Below, piece after piece: positions 32,704 through 43,975 of a DNA stretch of 64,000 nt. The notes under the pieces are model-generated. The model ran no database searches, was not told the origin of the DNA, and worked only from the letters and a program-made list of their open reading frames with translations. The DNA comes from Adiantum capillus-veneris (Eukaryota; Streptophyta; Polypodiopsida; Polypodiales; Pteridaceae). Positions within the stretch are counted from its first letter, which is position 1, and every line of letters starts with the position of its first letter. Location: NCBI GenBank assembly GCA_014529385.2, contig CM043968.1, positions 130,195,018 through 130,259,017 on the forward strand, read 5' to 3'. A program made the translations under genes and the position numbers.

Positions 32704-33023
32704 TCTCTCATACGCACACACACAAGGAGATGGTGAAGGAGAAGGTGGAGATGGAGCAAGAGCAGCTTCTATTGCACAATGAGAGAATGACTCAATTTTA
32801 GGTTTAATTGGCTTTTATGTGAGCTCACCCCATTCACACTTGGGCGCCCATGCTTAGCCAACTAACCCTAGCATGCTCGTGTTAGAGTGCGCCTCTCATC
32901 GGCGATCACTCTACCTTTCCCTATTGGACCGACAAGCCTGGTGCCTGACTCTACTTAAATAAATAATACGGTTACGGTGTCCGTCGTAGGCGATAGGGTG
33001 TCCGTGAGCCACGAGGGTTAACA
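32434..33023 (-). repeat. E1 5' LTR
   Basis: Partner of 19610-20225, same ends. Its microsatellite has a long CT part and only a short CA part, unlike the left copy. Confidence 0.92.
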
Positions 33024-33028
33024 TGACG

Positions 33029-33988
33029 CTTCTTATCAAGATCTTTGTATTGTATTTCTAGTGAGTGCATAGAGAAAATACTATGGTACCCAATTTTGCA
33101 CTATGTGCCTTGGAGGGTAGTTGGAAGCAATGAGAGACATTAGACTTGGAGCTTCTCTTTAGTTTCATGATTTCCATTGACTTCTGATAGTATGTGAATT
33201 TGGTTTTGGAGATAAACTAGTTGGTTTTGATACTACTTGTCGTAAATGATATTAAATGCTTATGTTGGTTATTGTTGCCTTGAATTCCTCTTGGGAGCCC
33301 AATGAAGGGTGGCTTGTTGGTTGACCTTGTCGTAGCAATTTATGGTTTCAAGATATCTATATCTATCTATCTATACTATACATGGCAACCAACAATGGAG
33401 AAAAGGACCTAACAAGGTTTGCCATTGGCGAGGGCACTAACACCACCATGTGTCTACACCTTAGCCCTCTGACTCCACTACTTTCATCTCTATTCATGCC
33501 GACATTTTGCTAGCTCACAAAGCTCATATGTAGGCATTACATGTTGTAGCCCGAGGACTAGGAGTGTCAAGTCTCAGGTAAGAACCCCCAAGAAATCTTA
33601 TAGGGGTCTTTGCAAATTTATAGTTGATGTAGGGTGCATTTAATAGCATGGTGACATTTCAAAACCTTACCCTTCATTTTCATGAGTTTTTCAAAATTTT
33701 AATATTTCTTTTAAAATATAGGCCCAAAAATTCATAAGTTTTTCCACCTGCATTACGGAAGGGTTTTTTCTTTCTTCTTACCCTCAGCCGGCATTTTTTA
33801 ATTTCAATATGGCGTGAATTGTAAGCTAAGACACTTTTCCCAAACTCACTCTCTGTCTATTTCTCTCTCTTGGTTTCATTGACGACCCAAAGGGCCTTCC
33901 CTACTACCAAGATTGATCTCTCTCAAGAACACCTTAGTCCAAGCTCTTTGATACCATAGTTCTACTATACTATTGGCTGAAATCTCAG
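33029..33988. other. Old non-coding sequence and possible intron
   Basis: Continues the sequence left of E1. Holds a (TATC)n stretch (33349-33375). Its right end, with a pyrimidine-rich stretch and AATCTCAG at 33981-33988, looks like a 3' splice site for the exon that follows. Confidence 0.4.
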
Positions 33989-34141
33989 AAGCATTGAAGC
34001 TTTTAAGCCAATGCTACAACCTTTCAAAGGTCCTCCATCAACCAAGGACCTTTTTAATACTACTGTGCAGCAATACAGGTTTAAAGATGAAGAGGATGAA
34101 GGGTGGCAAAAAGCTGACATAAATGAAAGTATCTTAGTTGA
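33989..34141 (+). pseudogene. Probable host exon, left part (split by C1)
   Basis: Starts after an AG at 33987-33988 and is open from 33990: frame SIEAFKPMLQPFKGPPSTKD and on to DEEDEGWQKADINESILVD at the target site. If C1 and one GTTGA copy are discounted, the same frame runs on at 45208 for about 21 codons to a TAA (45272-45274). The composition is that of an ordinary soluble protein, not of a retroelement. I do not recognise the family. Upstream exons were not identified; exon-like signals at about 16 kb are one candidate. The gene or this allele is likely disrupted by the 11 kb insertion unless C1 is tolerated in the transcript. Confidence 0.5.
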
Positions 34142-34333
34142 TGAAGGAGTACGAGCGGAAGTGCGACGCGAGAGAGAGTGCGAGAAGAAGAGCACGACGA
34201 TATGGTGAACTCGCTCTACTGTAATGTGTAGAGCATAGTGAGTTCTTATTAGGTTTTTACAAAAGAATATGTGTACATACCTGGCGGCCCGCCCACTTAC
34301 TTGGGCGACCACATTGGGCTTTATACCCCAACA
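34142..34333 (-). repeat. C1 3' LTR
   Basis: 192 bp, repeated at 45011-45202. On the minus strand it is preceded by a purine tract TTAAGTGGGAGGT (34334-34348 region), also present in C2. Confidence 0.9.
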
Positions 34334-34422
34334 ACCTCCCACTTAAAGTCCAATGTGGTACTTTAAGTGTGAGAGAAGCTACTATACAAGCTAATATACA
34401 AGAGATGTAGAGAAGTGATGTA

Positions 34423-35538
34423 CTACCCTACACCTAACTGCTTGCGAAAATGCGCAAAGCTCTCTGAGGGAATTCCTTTTGTAAGTAGATCAGCAGGATT
34501 TTCTGTGGTGTGAACTTTGACAAGCTGAAGTTGCTTATCCTCGAGCATTTCCCTGATGAAATGATACTTCACATCCACATGCTTTGTCTTTGAGTGATAA
34601 ACTGGATTGCGAGCCAATTGTATAGCACTTTGACTATCACAATATAACACAGGCATCTCTTCTTTGATTCCCAAATCTGTTACTAGTCGATTAAGCCAAA
34701 TTGATTCTTTGCATGCCTCTGATGCTGCAACATATTCAGCCTCTGTAGTAGACTGAGTAACACAATCTTGTAATCTAGAACGCCATGATACTGCTCCACC
34801 AGCCAATGTAAAGACATACCCTGATGTAGACCTTCGGTTGTCTAAGTCACCTGCATAATCTGAGTCTGTAAAACCCTTTACACTTAGCTCCTGACTCCCA
34901 TAGCATATACGCATACTCTTTGTAGCTTTTAGGTATCTCAATATTCCTTTCACTGCCTCCCAATGTTTCTTGCCTGGGTTTGACATGTATTGACTTACTA
35001 CTCCCACTGCAAATGCAATGTCTGGGCGAGTAGCAATAATTGCATACATCAAACTACCCACTGTAGACACATATGGAATCTTATCCATCTCAGCCTGTTC
35101 TTCCTCAGACACAGGACAATCTTGTTTGCTAAGTTTCACATATGGTGGCAATGGAACACTCAGTGCCTTTCCCTTCTCCATATTGAAACGTTGCAAAACC
35201 TTGTCAATATACTCTGTTTGAGATAACCAAGTCAACTTCTTTGATCTGTCTCTCTCAATGCGCATACCAAGTATATGACTTGCCTCACCCATGTCTTTCA
35301 TGTCAAACGATTTTGCCATCTTTGACTTTAAAGCTGAAATTTCTTCCAAGTGCTTGCCAGCAATCAACATGTCATCCACATACCAAATAAGGATCAGCCA
35401 ACTACCATCCTTAGCCTTCTTTGTATATAGACAGTGATCAAACTCACTACGTTTGTAGCCTTGAGAAAGCATAAACTTGTGGAATTTATGGTACCATGCC
35501 CTCGGTGATTGTTTTAAGCCATAAAGACTCTTTAACAA
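34423..35538 (-). pseudogene. C1 reverse transcriptase (C-terminal part) and RNase H
   Basis: 371 codons in frame with the preceding segment: YGLKQSPRAWYHKF, WYVDDMLIAG (RT catalytic YVDD), then RNase H with FTDSDYAGDLDNRRSTSGYV, TTEAEYVAA, KHVDVKYHFIREML and the end NPADLLTKGI. It continues 35539-37421 across one TAG codon, which stands where C2 has a Gln codon (CAG). Confidence 0.9.
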
Positions 35539-37421
35539 CTAGCATACCCAATCTTCCTTGCCTTTCTCAACAAACCCTTCTGGCTGCTGCATGTAAACTT
35601 CCACATCTAAATCACCATGCAAGAACGTTGTCTTGGCATCCATTTGGTGCAACACCAAATCTAATATGGCAACCAATGCAAGAAAGCATCTCAATGTAGT
35701 CATCTTGACCACCGGAGAGAAGACTTCCTCAAAGTCAATGCCTTGTTCTTGCTTAAAGCCCTTGGCAACAAGCCTTGCTTTGTACTTTGGCTGACTATCA
35801 TGAGCGGTGATCTTATACCTGTAAACCCATTTACAAGGTAGAGCCTTTTTGCCCTGTGGTAATTTAACTAGCTTCCATGTCTTGTTTTTATGCAGAACTG
35901 TCATCTCTGACTGCATGGCCAATTGCCAATTCCCGGAGTCCTTCATTTGCATTGCTTCCTTGTAACATGAAGGCTCATTGCAATCAGTCAACATGCCATA
36001 GTTCATAGATGGAAAAAACCTATCAGGAGGTCGCGTGACACGTCCAGATCTACGCACAATAGGTGGCTCAGGCTCAGCCACAACCTGTGGTTCCACTCTA
36101 TCCTGTCCTTGCTCCCCTTGAGCCCTGACATTTTGTCTTGCATGTATAGGTCCATCTTCTTGGAATACAACTCTTCTAATCTCCTCAACCCTCTCTGGTT
36201 TAGAATGATATTTGGATTCATTAAAGTGAACATCATTGCTGCGGACAACCTTTCTGGATTCGGGATCCCAAAGTCTGTACCCCATCTCACTAGAATTACC
36301 ATAGCCTAGAAAGATGCACTTTCTACTCTTTGGCTCAAGTTTGTTCCTAAATTCCTTTGGAACGTGAGTATATGCCTCACAGCCAAAGACTCTGAGATAC
36401 TTGTATGAGGGCATTTTGCCTGACCATACCATCTCTGGCACTGAATCCTTCTGCAAAACCTTGATAGGAGATCTATTTACAAGATGAACAGCTGTTGATA
36501 CAGCTTCAGCCCAAAACCCATTTGGCAGTTGTGCATTAGACAACATACTTCTGACCTTCTCTTGTATGGTCCTATTCATCCTCTCAGCAACACCATTTTG
36601 AGGAGGATTGTAAGGAGCAGTAAGTTCACGTTTTATACCTTTTGACTCACAAAAGTCCTGAAAGGCCTTTGAAACATACTGTCCACCATTGTCAGTGCGT
36701 AAGCATTTAAGCTTCTTGCCACTCTGATTCTCCACAAGTGTCACAAACATTTTGAAAACACTAAACGCTTCATCCTTGTGCTTGAGAAAGTAAACCCATA
36801 CTTTCCTCGAGTAATCATCTATAAATGTCATAAAGTAAGAAGCTCCCCCTAGAGATAGGTTAGGCATAGGTCCACACAAATCACTATGAACAAGTGCCAA
36901 CTGTGTATCTCTTCTACTGCTTCTATGCTTATGTGGCTGTTGTGTTTGCTTACCATACAGACAATGTTCACAAAATTCAAAATCATTAAATGAAAAGCCA
37001 GGCAAATAACCAGAATGAGACAATATTTCCATTCCCTTCTTGGACATATGTCCTAACCGGCTATGCCACAAAGAAACGTTCGGCTGCTCGGTTACATTGA
37101 TTACATTTTTAGAGACATTTGATACATAAATCATGTAAAGTCCTCCAGACTTTACTCCATGTGCTACTGTCATAGAACCCTTGGATATCTTCCACATGTT
37201 CTGTCCAAAAGTGGTGACGTAGCCAGCATCATCAAGTAAACCTGTGCTGATCAAGCTCTTTGTAATTGCGGGAACATGTCTCACATTCTTCAACGTGAAA
37301 GAAGAGCCATTCTGAAACTTCAATTGAACATCTCCAACACCTAAGATCTCACATGTCTGCCCATTGCCTAGCCGAACATGATCTTTAGTGGTCACATAAG
37401 AGGTAAACCACTCCTTGTTTG
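35539..37421 (-). pseudogene. C1 protease end, integrase and RT start
   Basis: Open from the C2 insertion site to the TAG at 35539-35541. Contains the GAG-pre-integrase zinc finger (LWHSRLGHM ... CEHC), the integrase core (HSDLCGP, RTDNGGQYV, NGVAERMNRT: D, D and E residues) and the RT beginning (WVYRYKITAHDSQPKYKARLV, QMDAKTTFLHGDL). Closely related to C2 along its whole length. Confidence 0.9.
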
Positions 37422-37646
37422 TGTTGGGATTAAAGCCCAAGTGGCCTCTTATGCGGATATGGCCGCCCGCCCGCCTAACTCACTTACCTCTAACTCTTTG
37501 TATATACTAACATATTCTTTGTGAATACTAACGAATTGGGAGATAACCCTTCTAACAGATCTCTGCGTACTGTGTACTGTGTAAGCTCACTGTGTGTGTG
37601 TGTGAGAGAGAGAGAGAGTCAACCCACGCTCCGCTCCGTGACTTCA
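37422..37646 (+). repeat. C2 5' LTR
   Basis: TGTTGGGATT...GTGACTTCA. Contains TATATAC (37501-37507) as a TATA candidate and a GT/GA microsatellite near the end. Confidence 0.93.
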
Positions 37647-37648
37647 AT

Positions 37649-37660
37649 TGGTATCAGAGC
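37649..37660 (+). other. C2 primer-binding site
   Basis: TGGTATCAGAGC, a perfect initiator-Met tRNA complement, two bases after the LTR. Confidence 0.93.
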
Positions 37661-38704
37661 CTTGGTTCAGTGCGGATTTGCGCAATCGCGCGCGCGCGCA
37701 CTTTTCCCGTAGATTCTGGATCCGGAGTTCGAAAATTCACACTCGGCGTTCCGGGAGCGTTTCCAGCAGGCGACCTGGGGTTTTACCCCCCTTTCGAAGC
37801 CGTTTATGCCCTCAGAATTTCGTTCTGAGCACTACAGCAGAAGATAGATTTCAGCCGCAAAGAAATCCGTCTTGTGTAGATTGGCAAGCAGGAGGTGGTC
37901 GACATCAATATCGACATCGACATACATCACTTATTCGTCTTCAGAGCATCATCTATAGACCAGGTACACATATATATCATCAGATATATATATTGCAGTC
38001 TGCATTGCTACTTCTTGTGCTTGCCAGGTTCCAGGGGAGGTGTGGCCATACGACGGCTTGACACCACTGGCATGTATTGCAGATTGATGTACTGTGATTG
38101 TGGGTCTGCTAGTTGTGAGTCACGCTAGCAGACAGACCGCCGCAGCGGTCATAGGACAGTGATTGGTCTATTATAGGATGTATGCTAGTTCTGGGCAGTT
38201 TGCTGAGCCATCTGAGAGGGTCGTGTGTGAGGTTTTTTTGAAGCCAAGCACTGGGGGCTGGGTTACCCAGTGTGAGGTGGATTAGGTTGCTGGAGTTCCC
38301 CTCTACACGCATCCTCTTCGGCGACTTTTATCCCTTAGGATGTATGACTTTGTGTAGACACTGGATTGCATCTTATGCGTCAGGCCGTTGAGGCATTGTT
38401 CAGAGTTCAGTCTTGAGACAGATACAGGTTCTGTCATCGCCCAGAGAGGAGACAGTGTATGCTTACAGGACAGCATATTACAGGGATTTTTTAGACTTGT
38501 CACTGGTCAGCTATTTATGATTGTTTCTTGAGCTATCTTTTGGTTCCCAGAGCTCAGTTTACAGGGGAGACTCTGTCAAAAATTTTCAAAATACTGACAG
38601 TTCCTGAGGAGAGGTGTTCAGCTTGTTGATTATAGCTTGTTTACTGTGTACAGAGGCCAGTTTACAGGGGAAACTCTGCCGGATTTTTCTCAGGAGTAAA
38701 CAGT
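37661..38704 (+). other. C2 leader
   Basis: About 1 kb without a credible gene between primer site and start codon, longer than in most copia elements. The C1 leader (43976-44996) is of similar length, so this is a family trait. Confidence 0.7.
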
Positions 38705-41700
38705 TTGGCAGATATGGCATCTTCTCACAGTGAGACTCTTTACAACATAAAGAAGCTGGATGGCACAAACTTTCCATTCTGGAAGAAGCAGATTTGGCAG
38801 GTTTTGGTGCAGAAAAAACAAGTGAAGCCACTGAAGCTCAAAGGGGAGAGACCAGAATTTATGGCTCAAGATGAGTGGGAAGAGCTTGACGAGTTAGCTT
38901 GTTCCACAATCATGCTGACACTGGCAGAAAATGTTTACTTCAACGTAGCAGAAGAGACTACAGCGTATGGCGTATGGCAAAAGCTATGTGATATGTACGA
39001 GAAACAAAGTGCTGCTTCTCAGATTTACTGGCTCAAGAAATTGGTGGATTTGAAGATGAAGGAAGGGACAGCCATGTCAAATCATCTGAATGAATTTCAC
39101 TCAATTTTCAGCCAGTTAACAGCACAGGAGATAGTCTTTCCAGATTCAGTGAAGGCTATGTTTCTCTTAATCACTTTGCCAGACAGTTGGGATACTTTTC
39201 GTACAGCGTTAAGTAATTCTGTCGTGCCAGAAGGTCTTACAAGTGCCAATGTAGAAGGCAGCTTGCTCACAGAGGAAGTGAACAGGAAGAACATTGACAA
39301 AGGCAAAGGCAATAGTGCTTTGGTCGTTCGAGGGAGACAACAGTTTAAAGAGAAGAAGGGTAAGAAGGCACAAAACCGAAGTAAGTCTCGTGATTCGAAG
39401 TCAAAGGATGACATAGAATGCTACCATTGTGGCAAGAAGGGTCACATGAAGCGAGACTGTACGAAGTGGAAACAAGAAAAAGGCAAAACAAAGAGTTTTG
39501 AGCAAGATGAAAAGAAGAGTTCAGTGAAGATTGAAGAGGTGAATGTCACAGGATCTGGTTCAAACAGTGATTCTGGTATAGCAGCTGGTGATATCTTCCT
39601 TACAAGCAATCTTGATTCTGTTTTCTTGACTGCAGAGGATGGACATGCTATGAGTGATTGGATTATCGACTCAGGGGCATCTTTACATGTTTCTCCGCAC
39701 AAAGAGTGGTTTACATCATATGTGGCTACTAAAGACTATGTCAGACTTGGCAATGAGCAGGTTTGTGACATACTTGGAGTGGGAGATGTGCAGTTGAAGT
39801 TTCAGAATGGCTCTTCTTTATGGCTCAAGAATGTCAGACATGTTCCAGCAATCCGAAAGAGCTTGATTAGTACAGGGAAGTTGGATGATGCGGGTTATGT
39901 GACAGTTTTTGGGAACAGCGCTTGGAAGATCTCCAAAGGTTCGATGACTGTAGCACATGGCAGCAAGTCAGGAACTCTGTACACTTTACATGTTTCAGAG
40001 GTTAAAAACCATGTAATTAATGTGATTGAGCAGCCAAGTGTGTCACTGTGGCATCGTAGGTTGGGACATATGTCAAAAAGAGGAATGGAAATACTTTCTC
40101 ATTATGGTTATTTGCCTGGCTTTTCATTTCAAGATTTCGAGTTTTGTGAGCATTGTGTTTATGGTAAGCAAACACAGGAACCGCACAGATCAAAGAGGAA
40201 TCGTAGGGACGAACGGTTAGCTCTTGTACACAGTGACCTATGCGGACCAATGCCTAGTTTGTCACTAGGGGGAGCAGCGTACTTTTGTACATTCATAGAT
40301 GACTATTCTCGCAAAGTATGGGTTTACTTCTTGAAGCACAAGGATGAGGTGCTCAAGGTCTTTAAGACATTCTTGCAGCTGGTGGAGAATCAGAGTGGTC
40401 AGAAGCTGAAGTGCTTGAGAACTGACAATGGTGGAGAGTACGTTTCCAAAGCTTTTCAAGACTTTTGTCAAGAAAAAGGGATTAAGCGGGAACTTACTGC
40501 ACCATATAATCCTTCACAGAATGGGGTTGCAGAACGTATGAATAGGACCATACAAGAGAAGGTCAGAAGCATGTTGTCAAATGCTGAGTTGCCTGATGGA
40601 TTTTGGGCGGAAGCAGTGGCTACAGCAGTCCATTTGATCAACAGGTCTCCTAGTAGGGTTCTGGATAAGAGTGCAGTGGCCGAGATGCTATGGACAGGCA
40701 AGGCACCTTCGTATAAGCATCTCAGAGTCTTTGGTTGTGAAGCTTATAGCCATATTCCTAAGGAGTTCAGAAATAAGTTAGAACCAAAGAGCAAGAAGTT
40801 TATATTTCTTGGCTACGGAGAATCGGGCGAGATGGGTTACCGGCTTTGGGATCCTGAGTCCAGAAAGCTTATTCGTAGCAATGATGTGCATTTCAATGAA
40901 GCCAAGTTTCACGCTAAGCCAGAGAAGACAGAGGAGATCAGAAGAGTTGTCTTCAGGGAAGATGGACCTAGTGCTAGCACATCAAGACAGCATGGTCAGG
41001 CTCAGGAACAGCCTATAGTGGCTAGAGAGGCAGAATCAGTTGTGGTGAGACGTTCTGAGCGTGTCTCCAAACCACCTGATCATTATGTGCCATCTCTAAA
41101 TTATGTCATGCTCACAGATTGCGGAGAACCATCTTGTTACAAGGAAGCATTACAAGTGGTTGACTCAAAAAAATGGCAGTTGGCCATGCAGTCAGAGATG
41201 ACAGCTCTGCATAAAAACCAGACATGGAAGTTGGTTAAATTACCACAGGGCAAAAAGGCTCTACCTTGTAAATGGGTTTACAGGTATAAGATCACCGCTC
41301 ATGATAGTCAGCCAAAGTACAAAGCAAGGCTTGTTGCCAAGGGCTTTAAGCAAGAACAAGGCATTGACTTTGATGAAGTCTTCTCTCCAGTGGTCAAGAT
41401 GACTACATTGAGATGCTTTCTTGCATTGGTTGCTATATTGGATTTGGTGTTGCACCAAATGGATGTCAAGACAGCGTTCTTGCATGGTGATTTAGATGTG
41501 GAAATTTACATGCAGCAGCCAGAAGGGTTTGTTGAGAAAGGCATGGAACATTTGGTATGCCAGTTGTTAAAGAGTCTTTATGGCTTAAAACAATCACCGA
41601 GGGCATGGTACCATAAGTTCCACCAGTTTATGCTTTCTCAAGGCTACAAACGTAGTGAGTTCGATCACTGTCTATATACAAAGAAGGCTAAGGATGGCAG

Positions 41701-42679
41701 TTGGCTGATCCTTATTTTGTATGTGGATGACATGTTGATTGCTGGCAAACACTTGGAAGAAATTTCAGCTTTGAAGTCAAAGATGGCAAAATCGTTTGAC
41801 ATGAAAGATATGGGTGAGGCAAGTCATATACTTGGTATGCGCATTGAGAGAGACAGATCAAAGAAGTTGATTTGGTTATCTCAAACAGAGTATATTGACA
41901 AGGTTTTGCAACGTTTCAATATGGAGAAGGGAAAGGCATTGAGTGTTCCATTGCCACCATATGTGAAACTTAGCAAACAAGATTGTCCTGTGTCTGAGGA
42001 AGAAAAGGCTGAAATGGATAAGATTCCATATGCGTCTGCAGTGGGTAGTTTGATGTATGCAATGATTGCTACACGTCCGGATATTGCATTTGCAGTGGGA
42101 GTGGTTAGCAGATATATGTCAAATCCCGGCAAGAAACATTGGGAGGCAGTGAAAGGTATCATGAGATACTTAAAACATACAAAGAGTATGCGCATATGCT
42201 ATGGTAGTCAGGATTTGAGTGTCAGAGGATACACTGACTCAGATTATGCAGGAGACTTGGATAAGAGGAGATATACATCAGGCTATGTCTTTACATTGGC
42301 TGGAGGTGCCATATCATGGCGATCTCGATTACAAGATTGTGTTACGCAGTCTACTACAGAAGCTGAGTATGTTGCAGCAAATGAGGCATGCAAAGAAGCT
42401 ATTTGGCTTGGTAGATTGGTTGCAGACTTGGGAATCAATGCAGATATGCCAGAGTTATATTGTGATAGTCAAAGTGCTATACAATTGGCAAAGAATCCAG
42501 TGTTCCATTCGAAGACTAAGCATATTGATGTCAAATATCACTTCATTAGGGAAGTACTTGAAGACAAGCAGATACAGCTGCTGAAGATCCACACCAAGGA
42601 CAATCCTGCTGATCTACTCACAAAGGGACTTCCAGGAGAGGGCTTTGTGCATTGTCGTGAGTTATTGGGCATTGGATAG
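38705..42679 (+). CDS. C2 copia gag-pol polyprotein
   Basis: 1,324 codons without interruption; another ATG nine codons on (MASSHSE at 38714) is also possible. Gag (UBN2-type) spans about 1-230, a basic stretch follows, then the zinc knuckle CYHCGKKGHMKRDC (239-252). Protease: D322-S-G-A in WIIDSGASLHVSP. GAG-pre-integrase: H450 ... CEHC near 481-484. Integrase: D511, D574, E610, a DD35E arrangement. RT: WVYRYKITAHDSQPKYKARLV, FLHGDLDVEIYM, and catalytic YVDD at 1006-1009. RNase H: D1178 in YTDSDYAGD, TTEAEYVAA, and the end NPADLLTKGL. It provides everything needed for copying and inserting the element in nucleus and particle. Length and order are normal for the family. No lesion seen. Confidence 0.96.
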   Translation: MADMASSHSETLYNIKKLDGTNFPFWKKQIWQVLVQKKQVKPLKLKGERPEFMAQDEWEELDELACSTIMLTLAENVYFNVAEETTAYGVWQKLCDMYEKQSAASQIYWLKKLVDLKMKEGTAMSNHLNEFHSIFSQLTAQEIVFPDSVKAMFLLITLPDSWDTFRTALSNSVVPEGLTSANVEGSLLTEEVNRKNIDKGKGNSALVVRGRQQFKEKKGKKAQNRSKSRDSKSKDDIECYHCGKKGHMKRDCTKWKQEKGKTKSFEQDEKKSSVKIEEVNVTGSGSNSDSGIAAGDIFLTSNLDSVFLTAEDGHAMSDWIIDSGASLHVSPHKEWFTSYVATKDYVRLGNEQVCDILGVGDVQLKFQNGSSLWLKNVRHVPAIRKSLISTGKLDDAGYVTVFGNSAWKISKGSMTVAHGSKSGTLYTLHVSEVKNHVINVIEQPSVSLWHRRLGHMSKRGMEILSHYGYLPGFSFQDFEFCEHCVYGKQTQEPHRSKRNRRDERLALVHSDLCGPMPSLSLGGAAYFCTFIDDYSRKVWVYFLKHKDEVLKVFKTFLQLVENQSGQKLKCLRTDNGGEYVSKAFQDFCQEKGIKRELTAPYNPSQNGVAERMNRTIQEKVRSMLSNAELPDGFWAEAVATAVHLINRSPSRVLDKSAVAEMLWTGKAPSYKHLRVFGCEAYSHIPKEFRNKLEPKSKKFIFLGYGESGEMGYRLWDPESRKLIRSNDVHFNEAKFHAKPEKTEEIRRVVFREDGPSASTSRQHGQAQEQPIVAREAESVVVRRSERVSKPPDHYVPSLNYVMLTDCGEPSCYKEALQVVDSKKWQLAMQSEMTALHKNQTWKLVKLPQGKKALPCKWVYRYKITAHDSQPKYKARLVAKGFKQEQGIDFDEVFSPVVKMTTLRCFLALVAILDLVLHQMDVKTAFLHGDLDVEIYMQQPEGFVEKGMEHLVCQLLKSLYGLKQSPRAWYHKFHQFMLSQGYKRSEFDHCLYTKKAKDGSWLILILYVDDMLIAGKHLEEISALKSKMAKSFDMKDMGEASHILGMRIERDRSKKLIWLSQTEYIDKVLQRFNMEKGKALSVPLPPYVKLSKQDCPVSEEEKAEMDKIPYASAVGSLMYAMIATRPDIAFAVGVVSRYMSNPGKKHWEAVKGIMRYLKHTKSMRICYGSQDLSVRGYTDSDYAGDLDKRRYTSGYVFTLAGGAISWRSRLQDCVTQSTTEAEYVAANEACKEAIWLGRLVADLGINADMPELYCDSQSAIQLAKNPVFHSKTKHIDVKYHFIREVLEDKQIQLLKIHTKDNPADLLTKGLPGEGFVHCRELLGIG

Positions 42680-42752
42680 ATGGCAGCCATGTAAATCTTT
42701 GTACATTTATGTTCATAGATTTACAGTTACTTAAAGTGCCACATTGGACTTT

Positions 42753-42763
42753 AAGTGGGAGGT
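42753..42763 (+). other. C2 polypurine tract
   Basis: AAGTGGGAGGT directly before the 3' LTR. Confidence 0.85.
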
Positions 42764-42988
42764 TGTTGGGATTAAAGCCCAAGTGGCCTCTTATGCGGAT
42801 ATGGCCGCCCGCCCGCCTAACTCACTTACCTCTAACTCTTTGTATATACTAACATATTCTTTGTGAATACTAAGGAATTGGGAGATAACCCTTCTAACAG
42901 ATCTCTGCGTACTGTGTACTGTGTAAGCTCACTGTGTGTGTGTGTGTGAGAGAGAGAGAGTCGACCCACGCTCCGCTCCGTGACTTCA
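42764..42988 (+). repeat. C2 3' LTR
   Basis: Near-identical to the 5' LTR; followed by the second GTTTG. Confidence 0.93.
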
Positions 42989-43975
42989 GTTTGGAGACAC
43001 ATGAAGTGATGCCCCTGAGTCTATAATCCAGTCACTCACTGCATTTCCATCAGATGCTGTAAGAAGAGCTGAGTCCATTGTATTCTTCAAGAAGTAGATG
43101 TCTCCTGACACTAGACTGTCATCCTCTGCAACAATGTTTGTCACATTTATTTCTTGAATCTTCACTGAGGACTTGTTCTTCTGACCATGGTCTTCAGCTT
43201 TCTCTTTGCCTTTTTCTGCTTTCCATTCTTTGCAGTCTCTTTTCATGTGACCCTTCTTGCCACAATGGTAGCATTCTATGTCACTCTTGCCTTTAGCACT
43301 GCGGGACTTGCTACGAGACTGATTCCTCTTTCCACCTTTGTACTTTTCTTTGGTCCTTCCCCTGACAACTAAGGCTGTTCCTTTGCCTTTGTCCATTGTC
43401 TTTCTATTGGTTTCTTCAGTAAGCAGACTTCCTTCTACACCTGCTATGTTCAAACCATCTGGAGGTGCAGAATTACTCAAAGCTGTGCGAAAAGTGTCCC
43501 AACTTTCCGGCAATGTGATCAACAGGAACATAGCTCTAACAGGTTCATCAAACTTGACACCTTGAGCTGACAACTGACTATAGATTGTGTTGAATTCATT
43601 CAGATGATTGGACATAGGTGTCCCTTCTTTCATCTTCAAGTCAACAAGCTTCTTAAGCCAGTATACCTGTGAAGTTGCACTCTGCTTCTCATAAAGATCA
43701 CTCAGCTTTAACCATGCTTGATAGGCTGACATCTCGTCTGCTACATTGAAGTAAACGCTTTCTGCCAAAGTCAACATAATGGTAGAAAGTGCCAATTCAT
43801 CCATTTCGCTCCATTCATCTTCGTCCATATCTTCTGGTTTTATCCCCTTGAGCTTTATAGGTTTTATCTGCTTCTTTTGTACCAACACGTGCCAAATCTG
43901 CTTCTTCCACAATGGGAAATTGGTTCCATCCAGCTTCTTGATATTGTCAAGAGCAGTGTCCTGTGATCTAGCCAT
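42989..43975 (-). pseudogene. C1 gag and protease start
   Basis: Begins MARSQDTALDNIKKLDG at 43975 and runs through gag, a basic arginine/serine/lysine stretch, the knuckle CYHCGKKGHMKRDC and the protease WIIDSGASLHVSP, where C2 cuts it. The reading resumes at 37421 with KEWFTSYV. No stop or frame change within this part. Confidence 0.92.

Larger units (their letters stand above)
19610..33023 (-). mobile_element. E1: Ty3/gypsy element with extended pol
   Basis: A 13.4 kb element on the minus strand with 5-bp duplications TGACG at 19605-19609 and 33024-33028, LTRs of 616 and 590 bp (TGT...ACA), a polypurine tract next to the left LTR and an Asp-type primer-binding site next to the right LTR. 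Order in its own direction: leader, gag, protease, RT, RNase H, integrase, second protease-like domain, WVPK region, extra ORF, 3' LTR. RT and gag style (LRSGR near the N-terminus, FLDGYSGYNQI, DGGA protease) point to the non-chromodomain Tat/Athila side of gypsy. By eye the LTRs differ at about nine positions outside the microsatellite, so the insertion is fairly recent. Confidence 0.92.
37422..42988 (+). mobile_element. C2: apparently intact Ty1/copia element
   Basis: 5,567 bp, inserted in opposite orientation into the protease region of C1. Target duplications GTTTG at 37417-37421 and 42989-42993. LTRs of 225 bp each (37422-37646 and 42764-42988) differ at about two substitutions plus small GT/GA length changes. 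Primer-binding site, polypurine tract and an uninterrupted 1,324-codon polyprotein are all present. Belongs to the same family as C1 (LTR ends and PPT alike). Confidence 0.95.
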
